A stretch of 64,000 nucleotides of DNA from Halomonas sp. QHL1 (GCF_001882345.1 NZ_MINL01000001.1:3295852-3359851), one strand, 5' to 3'; counted from the stretch's first letter, positions 51,675 to 61,194 are shown. The notes: generated by a model not told the origin, from the sequence alone. Numbers and translations are program-made.

Positions 51675-52360
51675 TACAGCTCCTGTGGCACGGCCCAACG
51701 CAGCATCGACCCGGTAGGATGGGCGCAAGCCGGTGACTGGTAGGCGGGATTATTGACATGTTTAGATACCGGAAAAGCGCCCAACAGTTCCAGCGGAGCG
51801 GGCGTTAAAAGCGAATTAAGCGTTTCGGCATCGGTATTTGGATTGAGCCAAGCGGATAATGCATGGCTGGGTATAGTGACCGGCAAGCGGTCGGTTAACG
51901 GCGATAGCAGCAGATTGGCGGGCACGGTGATCAGGGCAGCAGAATCGGTGAACGCCGTTAACGTGGTGTGGTAGCGACACCACAGTGCGCCCAACAGCAG
52001 CGGCGCTCGGGATACTTGTGTAACTAAATAAGGCTGCTTGCTGCGCGCCTGGGTTTTCCATACATAGAAACCGCTCACCGGAATAACGCAGCGGCGCGCG
52101 CTAAAGGCATCGCGAAACATCGCACGTGATTCAAGGGTTTCGGCCCGGGCGCAGTGGGGGGCGTGATCCAGCACCTCCAGCCAGGGCGGTGTCAGGCCCC
52201 AGAAAAGCGATGAGAGCCGGTACTGCCCTTGCTCTAAGCGAATCGCTGAGATTGGCCGACGAGGCGCTAGGTTAGGCGACTCAATCAACGGTTCAGGAGT
52301 GGCTAGCGTCGGCAATAAACGGGTTAGCGGTAAGTTTTGAACATGCAGTCGCCCCGTCAT
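51674..52360 (-). CDS. SRAP (YedK/HMCES-like) domain protein lacking all catalytic residues
   Basis: 228 residues with the SRAP fold pattern: FWGLTPPWLEVLD, ARAETLESRAMFRDAFSARR with CVIPVSGFYVW, ALITVPANLLLSPLTDRLPV and FPVSKHVNN. YedK uses Cys2, an Asn in INAR, a Glu in FEW and a His in IHDR to crosslink abasic sites. Here the protein begins MTGR (Thr for Cys2), CARAET (Cys for Asn), FYVW (Val for Glu) and LTDR (Thr for His). GGAGAT precedes the ATG, so the Thr2 start is well supported. The fold may still bind single-stranded DNA, but abasic-site crosslinking cannot work in the known way. It is coupled to the downstream protease gene. Confidence 0.8.
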   Translation of the reverse strand: MTGRLHVQNLPLTRLLPTLATPEPLIESPNLAPRRPISAIRLEQGQYRLSSLFWGLTPPWLEVLDHAPHCARAETLESRAMFRDAFSARRCVIPVSGFYVWKTQARSKQPYLVTQVSRAPLLLGALWCRYHTTLTAFTDSAALITVPANLLLSPLTDRLPVTIPSHALSAWLNPNTDAETLNSLLTPAPLELLGAFPVSKHVNNPAYQSPACAHPTGSMLRWAVPQEL

Positions 52361-52551
52361 AGCTATCTCCTTAAGCAGAATCGTCGTGGAAGTGTACCTG
52401 GATGGCGGGGGACTTCGCGCAATAAAGCACGAAATGTAGCGTTTTAGTGTCGAAAACAGTGTTCGATGTAAGGTATCCTATCGTATCCCTTGCTCCCGCT
52501 AAAGCGCAGTGAGGCTTCCTCCTTGTTTGCCGTTGACCTTAAGAGATCGCC

Positions 52552-53166
52552 ATGGCCCGTCCTAGACAGCATGCGCCCGATGCCCTCCACTCGCAGGTCA
52601 TGCACGCTTGTGATGAGTGGTTGGCTGAGCAGCCAGTCCATGGTCTCTCACTGCGTGCCCTGGCCAGAGAGGTCGGTTGCGCTCCCAGCACCCTACTGAA
52701 GCTATATGGCAGCTTCAATAACTTATTGCAGCACGTCAATGTGGAAACCTTGGCGCGTTTACAGCACACCATTACCAGTCTGAGCGACGATGACCCCGAG
52801 CCCTGGCTGCGCGCTCTGGCGCTAGCCTACTGGCGGTTCGCCGAGCAGGACTGCTATCGCTGGCATCTGCTGTTTGATTACCCGCTGGCCCAAGAGGGTG
52901 AACTTGATCAGCGCCAGAGCGATTTGATCGAAGCGCTGTTTACCCAAGTGGAAGCGTCGCTTAAATCCTACCAGCCGGCGCTGGGTGATCTTGAGGCACG
53001 CCGTTTGGGGCGCACGCTGTGGGGTAGCGTTCACGGGCTAGTCCAGCTTGGGCTGAATGAACGGTTGGGCTATTGGCAGGGTCAGCAGTTGAAAGTGGAT
53101 GAGCTGTTGGATCAACTGATGAGCACCATTCTGGCCGGCTTGCGCCATCGCGAGGCGGCGACGTGA
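52552..53166 (+). CDS. TetR-family transcriptional regulator
   Basis: 204 residues. The N-terminal TetR helix-turn-helix spans ~10-60 (HGLSLRALAREVGCAPSTLL KLYGS as adjoining pieces). The ligand-binding half has helices with WLRALALAYWRFAEQDCYRW and a WHG-type motif region (LLFDYPLA, LWGSVHGLVQLGL). Such regulators often control lipid or efflux genes. Its stop overlaps the acyltransferase start (GTGA), so the two are co-transcribed and the acyltransferase is a probable target or partner. Confidence 0.85.
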   Translation: MARPRQHAPDALHSQVMHACDEWLAEQPVHGLSLRALAREVGCAPSTLLKLYGSFNNLLQHVNVETLARLQHTITSLSDDDPEPWLRALALAYWRFAEQDCYRWHLLFDYPLAQEGELDQRQSDLIEALFTQVEASLKSYQPALGDLEARRLGRTLWGSVHGLVQLGLNERLGYWQGQQLKVDELLDQLMSTILAGLRHREAAT

Positions 53167-53825
53167 CTGGGGTCACTGCGGCGCGCCAGGTGCTGCGCTG
53201 GATAATTTTGGTTTCGATGCGCCTCTGCTACCGGCTTCAGGTGCATGGGCGTGAGCATATCCCCCAGCAGGGGGCTGCGCTGGTGGTGTGTAACCACGTC
53301 AGTTTTATGGACGCTTTGGTGCTCGGTGGTGCTAGCCCCAGGCCTTTGCGTTTTGTCATGGACCAGCCGATTTTTGACTCGCCCTGGCTTAAGTGGTGGT
53401 TTCAGCTGGTTGGCGCAATCCCTATTGAATCTGAGCGGCGAAGCCCTGGCGCCCTTCGGCGCGCCCTGGATGACGTAAGCGCAGCGCTGCGCCAAGGGCA
53501 GGTTGTGATGGTCTTTCCTGAGGGGCGATTAACTCCAGATGGCGAGATTCACGCCTTCCGACGCGGCTTAGAGGCCATTCTCGCTCGCGACGATGTGCCG
53601 GTGATTCCGGCAGGGTTAGCAGGCTTGTGGGGATCGTGGACCTCTCACCATGATGGCAAGGCGCTAAAGAAGTGCCCTAAGCGCTTTCGGGCACCGGTGA
53701 GCCTGCATTTTGGGCCCCCACTCAACCGCCTGGACGCCGATGATATAGCGCTGCGGCGGTTTCTCGAAGCGCGGGTTAGGGCGCTAAAAGCGGCGGCTGA
53801 TCAGGATCTGTCCAACCGCCGTTAA
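53163..53825 (+). CDS. 1-acyl-glycerol-3-phosphate acyltransferase-family protein
   Basis: 220 residues. PlsC-type motifs: I VVCNHVSFMDALVLGG (NHxxxxD), II region PIFDSPWLKWWFQLVGAIPI, III FPEGRLTPDGE, IV VPVIPAGLAGLWGS. The N-terminal ~30 residues include a hydrophobic helix (WIILVSMRLCYRLQV) for membrane attachment. Family members acylate lysophosphatidic acid or other lysophospholipids at the inner membrane. The start is GTG at 53163 in a GTGA overlap with the TetR gene. The substrate is uncertain, since the essential PlsC is often elsewhere. Confidence 0.85.
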   Translation: MTGVTAARQVLRWIILVSMRLCYRLQVHGREHIPQQGAALVVCNHVSFMDALVLGGASPRPLRFVMDQPIFDSPWLKWWFQLVGAIPIESERRSPGALRRALDDVSAALRQGQVVMVFPEGRLTPDGEIHAFRRGLEAILARDDVPVIPAGLAGLWGSWTSHHDGKALKKCPKRFRAPVSLHFGPPLNRLDADDIALRRFLEARVRALKAAADQDLSNRR

Positions 53826-53840
53826 CTCGCTTGTCACTGA

Positions 53841-55115
53841 CTAGCGGCGTGGCGCCCGCAGCTTTTGCCAGCAGCGCGCTGAGGTAATGAGATTATCGCG
53901 AATCTCCAGAATCTCCATGCGCATATTGCCAATCTGTAGGCACGCCGGGCCTTCTGGAAAGGCTTCGAGGTGCTCAAGAATGAGTCCATTGAGCGTTTTG
54001 GGGCCATCGGTAGGCAGCTGCCAGCCGAGCATCTTGTTAATCTCACGAATATTGGCGGTGCCTTCAATCACATGGCTGCCGTCATCCTGCTGGTGAATCT
54101 CTTCATCTTCAGAGACATCGGTGGTGAACTCGCCGACGATCTCTTCCAGAATATCTTCCAGGGTGACCAAGCCCTCTACGTCGCCGTACTCATCCACCAC
54201 AATGCCGATGCGCCGTTTCTGCTTCTGAAAATTGAGCAGTTGGGTATGTAGCGGTGTGGACTCAGGAATGAAGTAGGGCTCCCGTGCCTCTTGAACAATT
54301 GAGGCCTTGGTAACTTCGTCCCGAGATAGAAAGCGCGCCGCGTTGCGCAGATGCAGCATGCCGATAATATTATTGATATCGCCTTTATAAACCGGCAGCC
54401 GGGTGTGCTGGCTGGTGCGAATTTGGGTCAAAATATCTTCCAGCGAATCATCCAGGTCGATACCCAGCACTTCGTGGCGCGGCACCATGATGTCGTTCAC
54501 GGTGACGTTTTCAAGGTCGAGAATCGACAGCAACATCGCCCGGTGGCGGTAGGGGATCAGCGTGCCTGCCTCGTGAACCACCGTGCGCAGCTCATCACGT
54601 GTCAGGCTGTCGCCCCCGTTATCAACGCTTTTAACGCCTACCAGCCGGAGCAGACCGTTAGACATCACGTTAACCAACCATACCAGCGGGTAAAGCAGCT
54701 TTAGCAATGGCTCAAGGGCGTAAGACGTAGGATAGGCAATCCGCTCGGGCTTGATAGCCGCGTAGGTCTTGGGCGTGACTTCCGCAAAGATCAAAATGGT
54801 AATGGTCAGCAGGGCGGTAGATATTGCAGGCCCAGATACGTCGCCGAAGAAGTGAATGGCGATAATGGTGGCAATTGAGGCAGCCAGGTTGTTAACGAAG
54901 TTGTTGCCGATCAGGATAACGCCGATAAGGCGGTCTGGGCGGGTGAGCAGGCGCATGACCCGTTTGGCTCTGCGGTCACCGCTATTGGCCTGATGGCTCA
55001 AGCGGTAGCGGTTAATCGACATCATGCCGGTTTCAGAGCTGGAGAAAAACGCAGAAAGCAGTATCAGTAAGGCTAGCAGGCCGAACAGTAACCCCAGGGG
55101 GAAGTCGTCGCTCAA
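53841..55115 (-). CDS. CNNM/CorB-like (YfjD) membrane protein with CBS pair
   Basis: 424 residues. The DUF21/CNNM membrane domain covers ~1-190 (LLFGLLALLILLSAFFSSSE, GVILIGNNFVNNLAASIATI, LTITILIFAEVTPKTYA). Two CBS domains follow (VNDIMVPRHEVLGIDLDDSL, GMLHLRNAARFL, GIVVDEYGDVEGLVTLEDIL), then a CorC/HlyC C-terminal domain (EDEEIHQQDDGSHVIEGTAN). Characterised relatives take part in magnesium transport or resistance. In gammaproteobacteria this gene lies next to ypjD and ffh, as here. It converges with the acyltransferase gene. Confidence 0.92.
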   Translation of the reverse strand: MSDDFPLGLLFGLLALLILLSAFFSSSETGMMSINRYRLSHQANSGDRRAKRVMRLLTRPDRLIGVILIGNNFVNNLAASIATIIAIHFFGDVSGPAISTALLTITILIFAEVTPKTYAAIKPERIAYPTSYALEPLLKLLYPLVWLVNVMSNGLLRLVGVKSVDNGGDSLTRDELRTVVHEAGTLIPYRHRAMLLSILDLENVTVNDIMVPRHEVLGIDLDDSLEDILTQIRTSQHTRLPVYKGDINNIIGMLHLRNAARFLSRDEVTKASIVQEAREPYFIPESTPLHTQLLNFQKQKRRIGIVVDEYGDVEGLVTLEDILEEIVGEFTTDVSEDEEIHQQDDGSHVIEGTANIREINKMLGWQLPTDGPKTLNGLILEHLEAFPEGPACLQIGNMRMEILEIRDNLITSARCWQKLRAPRR

Positions 55116-55219
55116 GTCGAAAAGTCCTTTGTGGCGGATTAGGCTCGATTTGTAGAAGGTAGCGAGTGGTGTGTCAAGACAACCAAAGGCGTGGTCACGC
55201 CCGGTTAGCGGTTGAGCCG

Positions 55220-56017
55220 TTATCGGTTGAGCAGTATCTCAAGTACAAACTTACTGCCAAAGTAGGCCAGCACCAGCAGGCCGCAGCCGCCCAGTGTCCA
55301 GCGCACGGCACGCATGCCGCGCCAACCAAAGCGGTAACGGCCAATCAGAAGCGTTGTGAAGATTATCCAAGCGAGCAGTGACAGCACGGTTTTATGCGCC
55401 AAATGCTGGGCGAAAAAGTTGTCCAGAAAAATAAGCCCGCTCGCGATGGAGAGCGTCAATAAAATAATGCCCGCCCACACCAGCTCAAACAGTACCCGTT
55501 CCATCGTGGTCAGCGGCGGTAACGACTGCACAATGCCGCGAATGTGATGATGGCGCAGCGCCTGGTTCTGCAGGCCGACTAGCACAGCTTGGGCGGCGGC
55601 AATCGCCAGTACGGCAAACGCCAGGGCAGAACTTACCGCATGTAATAAAATGCCCGGAGTCAGGCCAGTATGGCCGCCTTGGTTTGGCAGCCACGTGGCG
55701 GCGATTAACGCAATGCCCGCCAGCGGGAAGAGTGCAATTCCGGCGTTCAGCACCGGTTTAAACAGGCTGGCTACCAGCACGACGTTGACCGCGACCGCCA
55801 TCAGCAGCGTGGCGCTGGTGGTGAAGCCGGGCAGCAGGCCAGGGGATTGGCTGACTAATTTAACCACCACAGGAATGTGCATCAGTAAGCCCAACACGGC
55901 GAGCAAACGGACCATGCCCTGGCGTGGGGGCACACGCCGGAACAGCGTCATGCCCTGCCAAATGGCAGCGGCGACATAAAGAATAAAAGCAATCGTGGCG
56001 AAAGGGAGCGCCTGCAT
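55220..56017 (-). CDS. ypjD: inner-membrane CcsA-like protein YpjD
   Basis: 265 residues with about eight membrane helices, matching the CcsA/cytochrome c assembly-like domain. The first helix is FATIAFILYVAAAIWQG. A central HAVSSALAFAVLAIAAAQAV follows with a conserved His; LDNFFAQHLAHKTVLSLLAW holds further His residues; the tryptophan-rich W-x-x-x-W site of true heme chaperones is not obvious. The exact role is unknown; the position, divergent from ffh, is the standard one for YpjD and supports that name over a dedicated cytochrome c factor. Confidence 0.88.
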   Translation of the reverse strand: MQALPFATIAFILYVAAAIWQGMTLFRRVPPRQGMVRLLAVLGLLMHIPVVVKLVSQSPGLLPGFTTSATLLMAVAVNVVLVASLFKPVLNAGIALFPLAGIALIAATWLPNQGGHTGLTPGILLHAVSSALAFAVLAIAAAQAVLVGLQNQALRHHHIRGIVQSLPPLTTMERVLFELVWAGIILLTLSIASGLIFLDNFFAQHLAHKTVLSLLAWIIFTTLLIGRYRFGWRGMRAVRWTLGGCGLLVLAYFGSKFVLEILLNR

Positions 56018-56174
56018 GATGCTATCCGTGCGCCTTGCAGCGCGTTGCTGTGAATAAATAAACGAATTAAGTGTGATTACGACGAGAATCTATCCAACTA
56101 CTATAACTAATCCAAGCGGCGTCGCCCAGCAGGGTGGGCGTACGAAAATAGCCATGGGTGCTGAATGCACCCCA

Positions 56175-56203
56175 TGGAGACTCGAGGCGTGAGCGCGTAT
56201 AAT
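56175..56203 (+). promoter_or_regulatory. promoter of ffh
   Basis: TGGAGA (56175-56180) and a perfect TATAAT (56198-56203) with a 17-base spacer, about 60 bases before the ffh start. Confidence 0.7.
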
Positions 56204-56263
56204 CGCTCCACTATCAGTCCAGGGCGTGCGCGCCAACGGCAGTGACGGAGGCAGAGAGGCCCC

Positions 56264-57691
56264 ATGTTCCAGAATCTAAGCGAGCGTCTTTCCCAGACGT
56301 TAAAGTCGATTAAGGGTCAGGCTCGCCTGACCGACGACAATATTAAAGATACCCTGCGCGAAGTACGCCGCGCACTGCTTGAGGCCGACGTAGCACTGCC
56401 GGTCATCAAGGAGTTTATCGAACGCGTGCGCGAGCGGGCGGTCGGGCAGGAAGTGTCTAAAAGCCTGTCGCCAGGCCAGCAGTTCGTCAAAATCGTCCAG
56501 CAAGAGCTGGAAGCGATTATGGGTGAAGCCAACGACGGCTTTGTGCTCAAGGGCTCTCCCGCCGTTGTGTTGATGGCCGGTCTACAGGGCGCGGGTAAAA
56601 CCACCTCTGTGGCCAAACTGGCCCGCTACTTACGCGAACGCGAGAAGAAGAAAGTATTAGTAGTGTCTGCCGACGTCTATCGCCCGGCGGCCATCGACCA
56701 GCTTGAAACCCTCGCCAAAGAGGTTGAGGTAGATTTCTTCCCCTCACGCTCTGACCAGCAGCCGGTCGCCATTGCCGAAGCGGCTATTAAGCACGCCAAG
56801 ATCCAGTTCCACGATGTGGTTCTGATCGATACCGCCGGTCGTCTGGCGATTGATGAAGCCATGATGGCGGAGATCCAAGCGCTGCATAAAGCGGTCTCGC
56901 CTCAAGAAACGTTGTTTGTCGTCGACGCGATGACCGGCCAGGATGCTGCCAACACCGCTAAGGCGTTCAGTGAAGCGCTGCCGCTAACCGGTGTGATCCT
57001 GACCAAAGCCGACGGTGATGCCCGCGGCGGTGCGGCGCTTTCAGTGCGTCACATTACCGGTAAGCCAATCAAGTTCATGGGTGTCGGCGAGAAAGTCGAC
57101 GCCCTGGAGCCCTTCCACCCAGACCGGGTCGCCTCGCGCATCTTGGGCATGGGCGACATGCTGTCGCTGATCGAGGAAGCCGAGCGCACCGTCGATAAGT
57201 CCAAAGCCGAGAAGTTGGCCAAAAAGGTCAAGAAGGGTGACGGATTTGACCTGGAAGATTTTCGCGACCAGCTCCAGCAGCTCAAGAAAATGGGCGGTAT
57301 GGGCGGCCTGATGGGCAAGTTGCCGGGTATGGGGCAGATGGCCGAGATGGCCCAAGGCCCCGGCCCCGAGAAAGAACTGGGCAAGCTGGAAGCGTTGATC
57401 AACTCCATGACGCCCAAAGAGCGCCGCAAGCCCGATATTATCAACGGCTCGCGCAAACGCCGCATTGCCTCGGGTGCTGGTCTGCAAGTGCCTGACCTTA
57501 ATCGTCTGCTCAAGCAGCATAAACAGATGCAGAAAATGATGAAGAAGGCGGGCCAGAAGGGCGGTATGCAGAAAATGATGCGCGGCATGTCAGGCATGAT
57601 GGGCGGCGGTGGCCCGGGTGGGCCCGGCGGAATGGGTGGCCCTGGTGGCATGGGTGGTATGGGTGGCCCAGGCGGATTGCCCCGGCGCTAA
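56264..57691 (+). CDS. ffh: signal recognition particle protein Ffh
   Basis: 475 residues. N domain (MFQNLSERLSQTLKSIKGQA), G domain with G1 GLQGAGKTTSVAKLARYL (~107), VSADVYRPAAIDQL, DTAGRLAIDE and TKADGDARGGAALS, and a methionine-rich M domain (MGGMGGLMGKLPGMGQMAEM, then KKAGQKGGMQKMMRGMSGMM) ending in a Gly/Met/Pro tail of about 30 residues. It binds 4.5S RNA and signal sequences and docks with FtsY. GGAGG lies some distance upstream and GAGAG closer to the ATG. Confidence 0.97.
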   Translation: MFQNLSERLSQTLKSIKGQARLTDDNIKDTLREVRRALLEADVALPVIKEFIERVRERAVGQEVSKSLSPGQQFVKIVQQELEAIMGEANDGFVLKGSPAVVLMAGLQGAGKTTSVAKLARYLREREKKKVLVVSADVYRPAAIDQLETLAKEVEVDFFPSRSDQQPVAIAEAAIKHAKIQFHDVVLIDTAGRLAIDEAMMAEIQALHKAVSPQETLFVVDAMTGQDAANTAKAFSEALPLTGVILTKADGDARGGAALSVRHITGKPIKFMGVGEKVDALEPFHPDRVASRILGMGDMLSLIEEAERTVDKSKAEKLAKKVKKGDGFDLEDFRDQLQQLKKMGGMGGLMGKLPGMGQMAEMAQGPGPEKELGKLEALINSMTPKERRKPDIINGSRKRRIASGAGLQVPDLNRLLKQHKQMQKMMKKAGQKGGMQKMMRGMSGMMGGGGPGGPGGMGGPGGMGGMGGPGGLPRR

Positions 57692-57948
57692 GGCACCCAT
57701 AGTAAAGTGCTGATGCGCTTGGTGAGGTTGACGGCCTATCAGTTTTCTGGCTGTCAGGCTTTCCAAGCCGAGCGCATTTGCGTAGAATGCGGCCTCTTCA
57801 TGCGTGGGTGTTGCGTAAAAGCGCGTTAATCGCGGTGGCAGCGCCTATTCAATGAAGGCCTTTATAAGCATGTAGCACGACGAGTGTTCCGATAGCGGTA
57901 AGCGCTATAAACACACTCTCGTAACCTCAACCGAAGGATAGTTATCGT
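57692..57948 (+). promoter_or_regulatory. leader region of the rpsP-rimM-trmD-rplS operon
   Basis: Non-coding 257 bases between ffh and rpsP. A TAGAAT -10 box at 57783-57788 has TTTCCA 17 bases upstream. The leader between it and rpsP is about 150 bases long, which leaves room for control of the ribosomal-protein mRNA, but I see no specific structure. No terminator is evident after ffh. Confidence 0.45.
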
Positions 57949-58197
57949 ATGGTTACCATTCGTTTGGCCCGTGGTGGCGCCAAGAAGCGTCCCTTTTACC
58001 ACCTGACCGTTACCGACTCGCGTAACGCTCGCGACGGTCGTTTCATCGAGCGTATCGGCTTCTTCAACCCGGTTGCCCGTGGTCAGGAAGAGCGTCTGCG
58101 CGTTGACCTAGACCGCGTTGTTCACTGGCAGAGCCAAGGCGCCCAGCTGTCTGGTCGTGTTGCTGAGCTGGTAAAAGAAGCACGCAAACAGGCCTAA
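57949..58197 (+). CDS. rpsP: 30S ribosomal protein S16
   Basis: 82 residues with the full family pattern: [20 protein letters not shown] at the start, [20 protein letters not shown] in the middle and a C-terminal [21 protein letters not shown]16 binds 16S rRNA early in 30S assembly. First gene of the conserved rpsP-rimM-trmD-rplS order. AAGGATAG precedes the ATG. Confidence 0.98.
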   Translation: MVTIRLARGGAKKRPFYHLTVTDSRNARDGRFIERIGFFNPVARGQEERLRVDLDRVVHWQSQGAQLSGRVAELVKEARKQA

Positions 58198-58272
58198 GCC
58201 TGCTTTTGAGTCTTGTTGTCTGAGACTTGTTGCGTGAGAAAGAAAGTGAGTGCTGGGTAGCCGAGGTCGTCG

Positions 58273-58818
58273 ATGACGCGTTTTGAAATAAGCCAAACTG
58301 ACGACACGCATGTGGTGCTAGGCAAGCTGACTAGCCCTTATGGGGTGAAAGGTTGGCTCAAGGTGTACTCCTACACTAGCCCAATGGACAGCATTCTTGA
58401 GTACCCGGAATGGTGGGTGCGCCAAGGTGAAACCCTGAAGCGCATTAGCATTGTTCAGGGTCGTCGGCAGGGCAAAGGATTAGTGGTGCAGCTTGAAGGG
58501 GTCGATGACCGTAGTGCGGCGGAAGCATTAGCCCAAACGGACATTTTGATGCCCAAAGAGGCGCTACCTGAGCTTTCTGACGATGAGTATTATTGGCATG
58601 AGCTTGAAGGCATGGCGGTCTTCACTCAGGCCGGCGAACGGCTAGGACGGGTAAGCTACCTGTTTGAAACCGGCGCCAACGATGTCATGGTAGTTCGCGG
58701 CGATTCTGAGTCAATCGACAAGCGCGAGCGACTGCTGCCATTTTTGCCAGACGACGTCATTATCGAAATCAGTTCCCAAGAGGGCCGCATGGTCGTCGAC
58801 TGGGATCCTGAGTTTTGA
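58273..58818 (+). CDS. rimM: ribosome maturation factor RimM
   Basis: 181 residues. N-terminal RimM domain with [20 protein letters not shown] and a PRC-barrel C-terminal domain ([48 protein letters not shown] as adjoining pieces). It assists folding of the 30S head and interacts with S19. The stop codon overlaps a possible TTG start of trmD. Confidence 0.96.
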   Translation: MTRFEISQTDDTHVVLGKLTSPYGVKGWLKVYSYTSPMDSILEYPEWWVRQGETLKRISIVQGRRQGKGLVVQLEGVDDRSAAEALAQTDILMPKEALPELSDDEYYWHELEGMAVFTQAGERLGRVSYLFETGANDVMVVRGDSESIDKRERLLPFLPDDVIIEISSQEGRMVVDWDPEF

Positions 58819-58826
58819 CCAAACTT

Positions 58827-59681
58827 ATGAACAGTTTGAGTAATGATGCATCTACCGACTCACCAGAGCCGGATAGTGGCAATGCACCGGAAACGGAGAG
58901 CGAAGCAGCAGCGCCTGCCATGTGGATTGGAGTAGTCTCGTTGTTTCCCGAGATGTTCGACGCGCTAACGCAACAAGGCGTGATCGGCAGAGCGGTAGAG
59001 AAACAGCGTATCGCGTTGGAGTTTTGGAATCCGCGGGATTACGCCACTGACCGCCACCGTAGCGTCGATGACCGCCCCTATGGCGGTGGTCCAGGCATGT
59101 TGATGAAAGTCGACACCCTACGCGCAGCGATCTTTGCAGCCCGGGAACGGGCGCAGAAAGCCACCGGCTTAGTGCCGACGGTGATCTACCTCTCGCCCCA
59201 GGGGCGTAAGCTGGATCAGCAGGGCGTTCAAGCACTGGCTTCCGCCGGGCCTTTAGTGGTCGTGGCAGGGCGCTATGAAGGCATTGATGAACGCGTGGTG
59301 GAGAGTGACATCGATGAAGAGTGGTCGATTGGCGACTATGTGTTGAGCGGCGGTGAGCTGCCAGCAATGGTGCTGATTGATGCAGCGGCAAGGCTGATTC
59401 CCGGCGTGCTGGGCCATCAGGACTCCGCTGTCGAAGACTCGTTTAATGACGGTCTGTTAGACTGCCCGCACTATACCCGTCCCGAAGTCATTGACGGGCG
59501 CCAAGTGCCAGATGTGCTGTTAAGCGGTAATCATGCAGCCATCAAGCGCTGGCGGTTAAAGCAGTCGCTAGGCCGTACATGGCAGCGTCGTCCGGATCTG
59601 TTGGAAGGGCGGCCGTTAGATGCCGAACAGCGCAAGCTGTTGAACGAGTTTATCGAGGAACACGCTCTGTCCACTAATTAG
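58827..59681 (+). CDS. trmD: tRNA (guanine-37-N1)-methyltransferase
   Basis: SPOUT methyltransferase making m1G37 and preventing frameshifting. The enzyme core starts at [20 protein letters not shown] (58920) and contains [60 protein letters not shown], forming the trefoil-knot SAM site. From 58920 the protein would be 253 residues, as in E. coli. The start given (ATG 58827, 284 residues) adds 31 acidic Ser/Glu/Pro-rich residues; TTG at 58815 is also possible. None of the three has a clear ribosome site, so the extension is uncertain. Confidence 0.95.
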   Translation: MNSLSNDASTDSPEPDSGNAPETESEAAAPAMWIGVVSLFPEMFDALTQQGVIGRAVEKQRIALEFWNPRDYATDRHRSVDDRPYGGGPGMLMKVDTLRAAIFAARERAQKATGLVPTVIYLSPQGRKLDQQGVQALASAGPLVVVAGRYEGIDERVVESDIDEEWSIGDYVLSGGELPAMVLIDAAARLIPGVLGHQDSAVEDSFNDGLLDCPHYTRPEVIDGRQVPDVLLSGNHAAIKRWRLKQSLGRTWQRRPDLLEGRPLDAEQRKLLNEFIEEHALSTN

Positions 59682-59823
59682 GCCAGAGCGGCGGTGCAGG
59701 GCGAAAAAGCGCACCTGTGTCACCCATAACGACTCCCGCGTAGCTCGTTTCGAGCGCCGGGATCACGGCTTCCGCCACCCATGATTGAGCGGTCAAGCCA
59801 ACACGTTATTCAGGAGTATGATG

Positions 59824-60180
59824 ATGAGCAGCAAAAGCAAAGTGATCCAGGCGATCGAATCTGAGCAAATGGGCAAGGAAATTCCTGCCTTTGCCCCCGG
59901 CGATACCATTGTCGTTCAGGTAAAAGTAAAAGAAGGTACTCGTGAGCGTCTGCAGGCGTTTGAAGGTGTGGTCATCGGTAAGCGTAACCGTGGCCTGAAC
60001 TCCGCTTTCACCGTGCGTAAAATTTCTCACGGCGTTGGTGTAGAGCGTACTTTCCAGACCTACAGCCCGCTGGTTGACTCAATCGAAGTCAAGCGTCGCG
60101 GTGACGTGCGTCAAGCCAAGCTTTACTACCTGCGCGAGCGCAGCGGTCGTTCTGCACGTATCAAGGAAAAGTTGGCTTAA
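59824..60180 (+). CDS. rplS: 50S ribosomal protein L19
   Basis: 118 residues beginning [20 protein letters not shown], with the L19 core [40 protein letters not shown] and [21 protein letters not shown]19 lies at the 30S-50S interface. Three consecutive ATG codons lie at 59818, 59821 and 59824; AGGAG at 59812-59816 is best spaced for the last. An upstream in-frame start is not supported. Confidence 0.96.
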   Translation: MSSKSKVIQAIESEQMGKEIPAFAPGDTIVVQVKVKEGTRERLQAFEGVVIGKRNRGLNSAFTVRKISHGVGVERTFQTYSPLVDSIEVKRRGDVRQAKLYYLRERSGRSARIKEKLA

Positions 60181-60240
60181 ACCGCCACTGTTCCCAAGGC
60201 GAGCGCGGTACTTTGATCTGCGTCTCGCCTGGATACCAAG

Positions 60241-60264
60241 ACCCCGTCACCGCTTTGCGGGGCG
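60241..60264 (+). terminator. terminator after rplS
   Basis: ACCCCG (60241-60246) pairs with CGGGGT (60253-60258), enclosing a small CCGC/GCGG hairpin, followed by TTTTGTTT. It ends the rpsP-rplS transcript ahead of xerD. Confidence 0.75.
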
Positions 60265-60312
60265 GGGTTTTGTTTATGCCGCTCAATAAAAGCGACTGGA
60301 GGTGCCTAACGT

Positions 60313-61194
60313 ATGAGCGTTATTGATGCTTTTTTGGATGCTCTCTGGCTTGAGCAGGGCGCCAGTGATCATACGTTATCCGCCTATCGGCGTGACTTAA
60401 CCGCCTGGCAAAGTCACCTGGAGAGCCACGGTGAAGCCCTCTTGGCACCGCCGCCCGAGCGCCTTAGTGAGTGGTTGGCCAGCCGCCGAGAGGAAGGCTA
60501 TCAACTGCGCAGCAATGCCCGGCTGCTGTCGACGCTGCGAAGCTTTTACCGCTGGGGGCGTCTTAATAACCAAGTGACGAGCGACCCGCTCACCGACATC
60601 AAGCTGCCGCGTGTCATCCCCGGCTTGCCTAATACGTTGGAAGAGGACGAAGTAGAGCGCCTGCTGTTAGCGCCAGATACCGATACGCCGCTGGGTGTTC
60701 GTGACCGCGCCATGCTGGAGCTGCTTTACGCCTGCGGTTTGCGGGTGTCTGAGCTGGTAGGGCTCACCGGCGATGCGGTCAACCTGCGCCAAAACGTGGT
60801 GCGGGTGCGCGGTAAAGGCGATAAAGACCGCTTGGTGCCCATGGGTGAAGAGGCGGCAGATTGGCTGGCGCACTATATGCAGACCGCTCGGCTGGCGCTG
60901 ATGAGCGACCCCACACGCCCGGCGCTGTTTCCAGGCCGGGGCGACAAAGCCATGACTCGGCAAACGTTTTGGCACCGGATTAAGGTGCATGCAATAACGG
61001 CAGGGATTACCCGCCCACTGTCGCCACATACGCTTCGCCATGCATTTGCCACCCATTTATTGAATCATGGGGCCAATTTGCGGGTCGTACAGCTGCTGCT
61101 AGGTCATAGTGATCTGTCGACGACCCAAATTTATACCCATGTAGCCCAGGCCCGCTTGGAAAGCCTACATGCAGAACATCACCCACGAGGTTAA
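60313..61194 (+). CDS. xerD: site-specific tyrosine recombinase XerD
   Basis: 293 residues. N-terminal core-binding domain (FLDALWLEQGASDHTLSAYR RDL as adjoining pieces). Catalytic residues: LELLYACGLRVSELVGL (Arg), VRGKGDKDRLVPMG (Lys), SPHTLRHAFATHLLNHGANL (His-x-x-Arg), LLLGHSDLSTTQIYTHVA (His and the Tyr nucleophile). It resolves chromosome dimers at dif with XerC and FtsK. XerD rather than XerC is inferred from its position before dsbC and hom, the gammaproteobacterial arrangement. GGAGG precedes the ATG. Confidence 0.95.
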   Translation: MSVIDAFLDALWLEQGASDHTLSAYRRDLTAWQSHLESHGEALLAPPPERLSEWLASRREEGYQLRSNARLLSTLRSFYRWGRLNNQVTSDPLTDIKLPRVIPGLPNTLEEDEVERLLLAPDTDTPLGVRDRAMLELLYACGLRVSELVGLTGDAVNLRQNVVRVRGKGDKDRLVPMGEEAADWLAHYMQTARLALMSDPTRPALFPGRGDKAMTRQTFWHRIKVHAITAGITRPLSPHTLRHAFATHLLNHGANLRVVQLLLGHSDLSTTQIYTHVAQARLESLHAEHHPRG

